A stretch of 5,512 bases of DNA from Bifidobacteriaceae bacterium (GTDB lineage Bacteria > Actinomycetota > Actinomycetes > Actinomycetales > WQXJ01), in assembly GCA_031261885.1 (NCBI GenBank), contig JAISIU010000248.1, positions 1 through 5,512 of the forward strand, given 5' to 3'. The position numbers were made by a program, and so were the translations under genes. The notes below the pieces were generated by a model. The model searched no databases. It was not told where the DNA came from and saw only the letters and a list, made by a program, of their open reading frames with translations. Each line of letters begins with the position of its first letter. Positions within the stretch are counted from its first letter, which is position 1. This document shows positions 1-3,879 of this stretch, piece after piece.

Positions 1-17
1 GAAGAAAGGTCGGCCAC

Positions 18-371
18 GTGCCCACGTACTCGTACGCTTGCAAGGACTGCGGTTACCGCTTCGACAAGCAGCAATCCTTCTCCGAGGACTCGCTGACCAT
101 CTGTCCGCGCTGCCAGGGCCGGCTGCGCAAGCTGTTCCACTCCGTCGGCATCATCTTCAAGGGCTCGGGTTTCTACCACAACGATTCCCGTTCCTCCTCG
201 CACGCCTCGCTCGGCCCCAGCCCCGAGGCCATGGAGAAGCGCGCCGAAGCCTCTGCCAACGAGCCCGCCTCCGCCGCGTCCGAGTCCGCCAAGGCCAGCA
301 CCACCGCGAGCACTGCGAGCTCTTCGAGCACCAAGTCCTCGGACAAGACTCCCGTGGGCGCCGCCGCCTAG
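18..371 (+). CDS. FmdB-family zinc-ribbon regulatory-like protein
   Basis: 117 residues from a GTG start with an AGAAAGG ribosome-binding site at 3-9, eight bases upstream. The N-terminus MPTYSYACKDCGYRFD is the hallmark of the FmdB/CxxC_CxxC_SSSS zinc-ribbon family. Two CxxC pairs (C8/C11 and C29/C32) should bind one zinc, followed by the typical RKLFHSVGIIFKGSGFY segment (residues 37-53). Residues from about 57 to the end are a low-complexity Ser/Ala/Thr tail, usual in actinobacterial members and probably disordered. The family was named after a putative regulator of formamidase genes, but the function of these small cytoplasmic proteins is not established. In many actinobacteria the gene lies just upstream of a SAF-domain gene, as here. 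The family call is firm; the role is unknown. Confidence 0.93.
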   Translation: MPTYSYACKDCGYRFDKQQSFSEDSLTICPRCQGRLRKLFHSVGIIFKGSGFYHNDSRSSSHASLGPSPEAMEKRAEASANEPASAASESAKASTTASTASSSSTKSSDKTPVGAAA

Positions 372-387
372 CGCCCCGAACCCTCCA

Positions 388-432
388 CGGCCGCGCGCCG
401 GACCACCAGTCCCGCGCGCGGTCGTTTTGTTT
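388..432 (+). terminator. Intrinsic terminator of the FmdB-family gene
   Basis: The arm 388-403 pairs with 409-424: 16 positions with one G-T wobble and one C/C mismatch, around a 5-base loop. The outer part is GC-only (CGCGCGC). The T-rich tract TTTTGTTT at 425-432 follows immediately. It begins 17 bases after the stop codon and should end the transcript before the repeat-rich intergenic region. Confidence 0.75.
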
Positions 433-449
433 GCCCCGGCGGATCAGCG

Positions 450-470
450 GCGTGGAGACTCTTGGCACTT
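450..470 (+). repeat. Truncated half copy of the palindromic repeat
   Basis: This stretch matches the left arm and first loop bases of the palindrome at 475-538 in 18 of 21 positions (GCGTGGAGACTCTTGGCACTT-like against GCGTGGAGGCTAATGGCACTT-like). No right half follows; the complete copy begins five bases later. It shares the AGACT variant with the decayed copy at 572-637, where AGACT lies on the opposite strand of the right arm. Confidence 0.55.
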
Positions 471-474
471 CCAA

Positions 475-538
475 CCCGAGCGTGGAGGCTAATGGCACTT
501 ATCGAGGCCAAAATCTGCCATTAGCCTCCACGCTCGGG
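475..538. repeat. Perfect 23-bp palindrome, copy 1 of hairpin repeat family
   Basis: Arms 475-497 and 516-538 are perfect reverse complements over 23 bases (CCCGAGCG...TAATGGCA), around an 18-base loop (498-515) containing TATCGAGGCC. The central 60 bases differ from the copy at 694-753 at only two positions, and the loop is conserved as well as the stem. No T-tract follows, so it is not an ordinary terminator. As DNA it could form a cruciform, as RNA a very stable hairpin. A REP/MITE-like dispersed palindrome is the simplest reading; a structured RNA or protein-binding site is possible. Confidence 0.85.
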
Positions 539-571
539 AATGACGGGCGGGGCCGGGGGAACTGCGCCCCT

Positions 572-637
572 CCCGCTGAGTCATGAGTTTTGGCTGGTAA
601 CGAGGCCTCTTAGGAGCCATAAGTCTTGACGCTCGGG
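572..637. repeat. Decayed copy of the palindromic repeat
   Basis: The right arm (615-637) matches the right arm of copy 1 in 18 of 23 positions, ending GACGCTCGGG against CACGCTCGGG. The loop core CGAGGCC (601-607) is retained at the expected place. The left arm (about 572-595, starting CCCG and ending TTGGCT) pairs with the right arm at roughly 17 of 24 positions. At 66 bases the element is about the length of copy 1. It looks like an old, eroded member of the same family. Confidence 0.6.
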
Positions 638-693
638 ATCGGTGCCCGAAAGAGGGGCGGGGCAACCACGTGCCCACGACTCACACCAAGGAC

Positions 694-753
694 CGAGCGT
701 GGAGGCTTATGGCACTTATCGAGGCCAGAATCTGCCATTAGCCTCCACGCTCG
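694..753. repeat. Near-perfect 21-bp palindrome, copy 2 of hairpin repeat family
   Basis: Arms 694-714 and 733-753 pair over 21 bases with one mismatch (T at 708), around an 18-base loop. It differs from the central 60 bases of the copy at 475-538 only at 708 (A to T) and in the loop (A to G). Similarity stops sharply at the palindrome edges, as expected for an inserted element rather than a larger duplication. Confidence 0.85.
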
Positions 754-856
754 TGATTCATCGGCTCCTGTCCTCACGTCGCACCAGGTCAGGGGCCGGG
801 TGTGTCGGGAACGGGTGTGATCCACAGGCGCGCCCTTCGCGGCAGCCGATGCCGTT

Positions 857-868
857 TAGCGTTGCGGC
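857..868 (+). promoter_or_regulatory. Possible -10 element for a leaderless SAF-gene transcript
   Basis: TAGCGT at 857-862 fits the actinobacterial TANNNT -10 pattern and ends six bases before the ATG at 869. No ribosome-binding site precedes that ATG, which fits leaderless initiation. No convincing -35 hexamer is visible, so this is tentative. Confidence 0.3.
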
Positions 869-1651
869 ATGCGTTCGCTCACCTCTCTTTCTGACCCATC
901 CGGCCCGGGTGGCCCGCCCGGGCTCCAGGACCTCGTGCGCCGGGGCCGCGCCGTGGCGTGGCGGCTGCGGTTCGTCGCGGCCGGCCTGGCCGGCCTCGTC
1001 GCGCTCAGGCTGCTGGTGCCGGCCGTGGTCGGGGCCTTTCAGCCGACGGTCCCGGGGGTCGCGCTGACCCACGCGGTCCAGGCGGGCCAGGTGCTGGCGC
1101 CGGCCGACGTCAAGGCCGTCAAGGTGGCGCGTGGGGTCGCGCCGCGCGGGCTCATGACCGACCCGGCGGCCGCCGTCGGCGGCCGCGCCGTCGCTGCCCT
1201 GCCGGCCGGGACCGCGCTCACGCCGGAGCTTCTGACGGCCCAGGCCCCCGTCGCCACGGCGCCGCCGGGCCGCGTCGCGGTGCCGGTCCGACTCTCGGAT
1301 CCGGCCGTCGCCGCGCTGCTCCGGCCCGGTACCCGGATTGACGTCATGGCCTCCCCCGGCCAGACGGGCAGCGGCGAGATCGCGCCGGCCCACCGGCTCG
1401 CGGCCGCCGCCCAGGTGCTCGACGTCCCGGCGCGCGCCACCACACCCGCGCCCGAAAGCGCAAGAGGCAATAGCGGTAGCGGCACTGGGGACAACAGTGC
1501 AAGAAGCAATGGCAGCACGGGCGGCAACACCGGCTCGAGCGGGAGCGACGGGCTCGTGATCCTCGCGCTGACCGAGCAAGAAGCGGCCCTCGTGGGCGGC
1601 GCGGCGGCCTGGGCCGTGGTCACGGCCGTCATCGTCGCCGCTCCCGAGTGA
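869..1651 (+). CDS. Membrane-anchored SAF/CpaB-like domain protein
   Basis: 260 residues. A Pro/Gly-rich N-terminus (1-20) and basic stretch (R24-R34) precede one hydrophobic segment (about 35-56), giving an N-in, C-out anchor. Residues about 60-124 resemble a SAF domain as in CpaB/RcpC pilus-assembly and FlgA proteins (VALTHAVQAGQVLAPADV, then GGRAVAALPAGTALTPELL). A CpaB-like region follows (VAVPVRLSDPAVAALLRPGTRIDV), interrupted by a Ser/Gly/Asn/Thr-rich insert at about 190-226, then VILALTEQEAALVGGAAAW and the end. CpaB proteins act in Flp/Tad pilus assembly, but no pilus gene is nearby, so the role is unknown. In many actinobacteria an FmdB gene precedes and mscL follows; here vapBC genes follow. 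ATG 869 is chosen because an in-frame upstream alternative with a ribosome-binding site is absent. Confidence 0.82.
   Translation: MRSLTSLSDPSGPGGPPGLQDLVRRGRAVAWRLRFVAAGLAGLVALRLLVPAVVGAFQPTVPGVALTHAVQAGQVLAPADVKAVKVARGVAPRGLMTDPAAAVGGRAVAALPAGTALTPELLTAQAPVATAPPGRVAVPVRLSDPAVAALLRPGTRIDVMASPGQTGSGEIAPAHRLAAAAQVLDVPARATTPAPESARGNSGSGTGDNSARSNGSTGGNTGSSGSDGLVILALTEQEAALVGGAAAWAVVTAVIVAAPE
1457..1531 (+). repeat. Imperfect tandem repeat inside the SAF gene
   Basis: Two adjacent units, 1457-1495 (13 codons) and 1496-1531 (12 codons), encode SARGNSGSGTGDN and SARSNGSTGGNT. The DNA shares AGYGCAAGARGCAATRGC at the start of each unit. The stretch uses AGA, AAT, AGT, ACT and GGT codons that are scarce in the rest of the gene. 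It appears to be a recently expanded flexible linker. Confidence 0.55.
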
Positions 1652-1666
1652 GCCACAAGACTGAGG

Positions 1667-1707
1667 TAAGGTAGATATGCATTACTTCCGAAGCGCAGAG
1701 CTGGAGG
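1667..1707 (+). promoter_or_regulatory. Possible promoter -10 and ribosome-binding site of vapBC1
   Basis: TAAGGT at 1667-1672 fits the TANNNT -10 pattern, in the 25-base gap after the SAF gene. A strong GGAGG lies at 1703-1707, eight bases before GTG 1716. A start of transcription near 1679 would leave the ATG at 1677 outside the message and favour GTG 1716. No clear -35 is visible. Confidence 0.35.
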
Positions 1708-1715
1708 TGGCCGAT

Positions 1716-1964
1716 GTGCCGGTGTTGACGGTGACGAGCCGCGGCCAGGTGACGCTCAGGCGCGAGCTGCTGAACCACATGGGGGTTCAGCCGGGAGACC
1801 GCATCGACGTGGAGATGCTGCCGGGCGGGCAGCTCGGGCTCACGGCGGAGCGGCGCACGGGCTCGATCGACGACTTCGTCGGCTGCCTGGCCGGGAAGAC
1901 GGCGAAGAAGCTCAGCATCGAGGAGATCGACCAGCTGACTCACGACGGGTGGGCCGCCCGATGA
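1716..1964 (+). CDS. vapB: VapB antitoxin, AbrB/SpoVT swapped-hairpin type
   Basis: 82 residues from GTG 1716. The N-terminus MPVLTVTSRGQVTLRRELLNHMGVQPGDRIDVEMLPGG-like is the classic AbrB/SpoVT DNA-binding swapped-hairpin domain (about residues 1-45), which dimerises and binds the operon's own operator. The C-terminal part (GSIDDFVGCLAGKT, LSIEEIDQL) resembles the toxin-wrapping tail of VapB antitoxins. An in-frame ATG at 1677 would add 13 residues; GTG 1716 is preferred because it has a GGAGG at ideal spacing, because the domain normally starts a few residues before LTVTSRGQVT, and because the extra codons have weak third-position GC. The stop overlaps the toxin start (ATGA, 1961-1964), so antitoxin and toxin are translationally coupled. 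Confidence 0.88.
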   Translation: MPVLTVTSRGQVTLRRELLNHMGVQPGDRIDVEMLPGGQLGLTAERRTGSIDDFVGCLAGKTAKKLSIEEIDQLTHDGWAAR

Positions 1965-2359
1965 AAATCACGGCGGACACGAACGTGCTGGTCCGCGTCG
2001 CCGTCGGCGACGACCCACGCCAGGCCAAACGCGCGGCCGCCGCGCTCAAGAAGGCCGAGGCCGTGGTGGTACCGATCCCGGTGTTATGCGAGCGGGTGTG
2101 GGTGTTGCACCGCGGTTATGACCTGAGCCGAGCCGAGGTCGCGACCGCGATCCGCAAACTGACCGGCGCGGCCACGGTGGTCGTCGACCGCCCGGCGGTC
2201 GACGCCGGCCTGGCCCTGTGGGAAGCGGGGGGCGACTTCGCGGACGGGGCCATCGAGTACGCGGGGAGGGCTCACGGCGCGGAAACCTTCACAACCTTCG
2301 ACCGCAAAGCCGCGAGACTCCTCACCACCCAGGCCCGCCCGGTAACCCTCCTCCGCTGA
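1961..2359 (+). CDS. vapC: VapC-type PIN-domain ribonuclease toxin
   Basis: 132 residues from ATG 1961, overlapping the vapB stop by four bases; a GTG at 1949 is in frame but less natural. It is a single PIN domain. The Mg-binding acidic residues are visible as D6 (ITADTNVLVR), E44 (VPIPVLCERVWVL), D95 (GGDFADGAIEYA) and D114 (TFTTFDRKAARLL). The length is usual for VapC. Family members cleave specific RNAs, often tRNA or rRNA, and are held inactive by VapB; the target here cannot be read from sequence. All four catalytic positions are present, so the toxin is probably active. The gene ends seven bases before the decayed mini-gene remnant on the other strand. Confidence 0.9.
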   Translation: MKITADTNVLVRVAVGDDPRQAKRAAAALKKAEAVVVPIPVLCERVWVLHRGYDLSRAEVATAIRKLTGAATVVVDRPAVDAGLALWEAGGDFADGAIEYAGRAHGAETFTTFDRKAARLLTTQARPVTLLR

Positions 2360-2364
2360 CAAGC

Positions 2365-2458
2365 GGTCAGGACCAGTGGGGGGGATTTCTCGGAGGAGGC
2401 GGGCATCGTTGGAGTCCTCGCCGTCACCTCATGCGGCCAGACTGCCGGAGTCTGCGCC
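2365..2458. repeat. Direct repeat copy 1 (decayed), after vapC1
   Basis: About 95 aligned columns match 3264-3358 at roughly 89% identity by hand: nine substitutions and one missing base beside a G-run. Five or more of the changes are toward A or T in this copy. Together with the second copy it brackets the second vapBC module, with starts 899 bases apart. Confidence 0.85.
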
Positions 2459-2510
2459 CGGCGGCACGTGGCCCCGTCGAACCCTGGCCCGACACGCGTG
2501 CCGGCGGCAA
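2367..2510 (-). pseudogene. Decayed copy of the PPHW mini-gene
   Basis: Read on the minus strand, this is a broken version of the 48-residue frame at 3266-3412. Relative to that copy, ATG has become TTG (2508-2510), two bases are missing in the first third, the TGG for W28 has become TGA, and one base is missing next to the G-run, which turns ...PPHWS-stop into a read-through frame. The central DSNDARLLRE peptide is still legible. The pattern of several independent lesions argues for a non-functional relic. Its 3' end abuts vapC1 convergently. Confidence 0.72.
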
Positions 2511-2571
2511 GGGCCGGCTCGAGCCCGTTGGACGCGAGCAGGGCAGCGCCTTAGCACCGTCCCGCTCATAG

Positions 2572-2593
2572 TATGATGCATCTAGTTGCATCA
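2572..2593 (+). promoter_or_regulatory. Promoter -10 and palindromic operator of vapBC2
   Basis: TATGAT at 2572-2577 is a near-consensus -10. It overlaps a perfect 7-bp inverted repeat, TGATGCA (2574-2580) and TGCATCA (2587-2593), with a six-base spacer. The dyad lies 29 bases before the antitoxin start, in a strikingly AT-rich patch. This is where a ribbon-helix-helix VapB would bind to repress its own operon. TTAGCA at 2551-2556 is a possible -35, although its 15-base spacing is short. Confidence 0.6.
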
Positions 2594-2621
2594 AATCGAC
2601 TTATTTTGGATGTGATGGGTG

Positions 2622-2834
2622 ATGCGCACCACTGTGACATTGGATGATGACCTCGTCGAGAAAGCCAAGCGGTACACGGGGATCAAGGAAACCTCCCAGC
2701 TGCTCAAACGCGGCCTGACCGAACTCGTGAGGGTCGAGGCCGGCCGCCGCCTCATCGCCATGGGCGGCACCATGCCGGACCTGGCCGTCGCGCCGCGCCG
2801 CAAGGCCAGCGCCACCTCTGGGGCCAGCGCGTGA
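2622..2834 (+). CDS. vapB: VapB antitoxin, probable ribbon-helix-helix type
   Basis: 70 residues from ATG 2622 (an in-frame GTG directly precedes it at 2619). The N-terminus MRTTVTLDDDLVEKAKRYTG, then IKETSQLLKRGLTELVRVEAGRRLIAMGG, matches the VapB family whose members begin with a ribbon-helix-helix strand (RTTVTLDDDL) followed by two helices. The C-terminal tail (about 50-70, Ala/Ser/Arg rich) would contact the toxin. It is unrelated to the AbrB-type antitoxin of the neighbouring module. The stop overlaps the toxin's GTG start (GTGA, 2831-2834). The ribosome-binding site is weak (GATGGG). Autoregulation through the inverted repeat at 2574-2593 is likely. Confidence 0.87.
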   Translation: MRTTVTLDDDLVEKAKRYTGIKETSQLLKRGLTELVRVEAGRRLIAMGGTMPDLAVAPRRKASATSGASA

Positions 2835-3202
2835 TTCTCGTCGACACCTCTGTCTGGGTTGACCATCTCCATGCCCACGATCAGCAGCTCGAGCTCTTCA
2901 TCGAGGCCGGAGAGGTGGCAACCCATCCGATGGTCATCGGCGAACTCGCCACCGGCAATCTAACGAACCGGCAGGCGTTCCTCACCCAGATGGCAGAACT
3001 CCCCCAGGTGCGCACCGCAGATCATCTCGAAGTGCTCGAGATGATCGACAACCGGCACCTCTATGGCATTGGCCTCTCTTACGTCGACATCCACCTGCTC
3101 GCGGCCAGCTTCATCACCCCCGGCTGCCGGCTGCTGACCCGCGACCGAAGGCTCAAGGCCCAAGCGGAGAACCTCGCCGTGGCCTGGCCGCCCACCGCCT
3201 AA
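2831..3202 (+). CDS. vapC: VapC-type PIN-domain ribonuclease toxin
   Basis: 123 residues from GTG 2831. The PIN-domain acidic residues are D5 (MILVDTSVWVDHL), E38 (HPMVIGELATGNL), D86 (GLSYVDIHLLAAS) and D105 (LLTRDRRLKAQAE), with the usual spacing. The VDTSVWVDHL start and the RRLKAQAENLAV end are typical of VapC partners of RTTV-type VapB antitoxins. It is clearly a different subfamily from the toxin at 1961-2359: apart from the catalytic residues, I see little similarity. All catalytic residues are present, so activity is expected; the RNA target is unknown. The end lies about 63 bases before the convergent mini-gene. Confidence 0.91.
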   Translation: MILVDTSVWVDHLHAHDQQLELFIEAGEVATHPMVIGELATGNLTNRQAFLTQMAELPQVRTADHLEVLEMIDNRHLYGIGLSYVDIHLLAASFITPGCRLLTRDRRLKAQAENLAVAWPPTA

Positions 3203-3263
3203 CTTCCGTGCGTCAGCGGCGCACCAGCTCCGCGCAACGAACGAGTCAGCGCCCGGACCGCAG

Positions 3264-3358
3264 GGTCAGGACCAGTGCGGGGGGGTTTCTCGGAGGAGGC
3301 GGGCGTCGTTGGAGTCGTCGCCGTCGCCCCATGCGGCCGGGCTGTCGAAGTCTGCGCC
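3264..3358. repeat. Direct repeat copy 2 (intact), after vapC2
   Basis: This is the partner of 2365-2458, about 89% identical. It covers the stop codon and the C-terminal ~31 codons of the minus-strand mini-gene. Weaker similarity continues to the mini-gene's start codon (2510 versus 3412) with small gaps, and little is recognisable beyond. Confidence 0.85.
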
Positions 3359-3412
3359 TCCCGGCAACACGTGGCTCCTCTTAACCGGCTTGCGTTTCGC
3401 GGCAGGCGGCAT
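3266..3412 (-). CDS. Small charged protein ending in PPHW, function unknown
   Basis: 48 residues from ATG 3412. It has a basic N-terminal part (AAKRKPVKRSHVLPGG) and a strongly acidic part (DFDSPAAWGDGDDSND), and ends ARLLRETPPHWS. From memory, short actinobacterial proteins with a D-rich tail ending in R-x-x-PPHW are common and uncharacterised; I cannot name a family. Support for coding: 40 of 48 codons end in G or C, this drops sharply in the same open frame upstream (3413-3616), and the decayed second copy keeps recognisable peptide. Against: no clear ribosome-binding site, and the frame stays open to an ATG at 3616. A longer 116-residue product is therefore possible. It runs convergent with vapC2 and divergent from the carboxylase gene. 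Confidence 0.5.
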   Translation of the reverse strand: MPPAAKRKPVKRSHVLPGGADFDSPAAWGDGDDSNDARLLRETPPHWS

Positions 3413-3879
3413 GACAGCGTCAGGTGCCTGACCGGCATCGGACGCGGTCCCACCAGCATGACCGTCCAGCGGTTCGCCCAGGCGGAGCGGGCCGCGGCCC
3501 AGCGTGGGACGCGCCCACGTGGTGGGACCGGGACCGGCAATCGTGGACGGCGGCGCTACCACGCGGCGATGCCGCCGCCCGGCCGCCATCGGCCCGTTCT
3601 GCCCACTTTCCGTCACAAGCCCTGACCCTAGCGCGGGGCCCTCAGACTACACAGGGGCAAGGGGGCGAGGCTCACAATCCCACTCCCGGCCATTTGTACG
3701 GATCGCACAACTATTGGTGTGAGACGGCTCACCTCTTCCGCTCCCAAGAACAGATGGTTTACCTTGAAACAGGTCCGGTCAGGAGAAGGCTCCGCCATCC
3801 CTGACCGCCCACCAGCTTGTGGAACCTATCCAAACCGGCGGCGGTCGGCCCGGCCGCCAGAAATGAGCCAGACAGACCC
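3413..3879. other. Intergenic region upstream of the carboxylase gene
   Basis: No convincing gene is seen. It holds a perfect 6-bp inverted repeat, GTCAGG-TG-CCTGAC (3419-3432), seven bases upstream of the mini-gene start; a small hairpin, GTGAG-ACGG-CTCAC (3719-3732); and an imperfect dyad, GTTT-N6-AAAC (3757-3770). AGGAGAAGG at 3781-3789 looks like a ribosome-binding site but has no start codon at useful distance. Base composition falls in AT-richer patches around 3690-3770, where the carboxylase promoter is most likely, although no good -35/-10 pair stands out. Confidence 0.4.

Noticed and set aside
450..753. CRISPR array
   Set aside because: The repeats are long palindromes of irregular spacing and varying decay, with no uniform spacers and no cas genes.
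797..819. Short direct repeat CGGGTGTG spaced 15 bases upstream of the SAF gene
   Set aside because: Eight-base repeats of simple G/T-rich sequence are expected by chance here, and no matching regulator site is known to me.
758..1579. Long minus-strand open frame (273 codons) opposite the SAF gene
   Set aside because: It is an antisense shadow typical of high-GC DNA, Arg/Gly/Asp rich with no recognisable domain. The plus-strand frame has a membrane segment and family motifs.
3208..3224. GTGCG/CGCAC hairpin after vapC2 as a terminator
   Set aside because: It has only a five-base stem with a seven-base loop and no T-tract.
3757..3770. GTTT-N6-AAAC dyad as an AccR-like operator of the carboxylase gene
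   Set aside because: The Streptomyces AccR site as I recall it is GTTAA-N6-TTAAC; this site has only four-base arms and differs in sequence, so chance is a sufficient explanation.
3424..3804. Plus-strand open frames between the mini-gene and the carboxylase gene
   Set aside because: They overlap each other in several frames, lack ribosome-binding sites and show no recognisable sequence or third-position GC bias.
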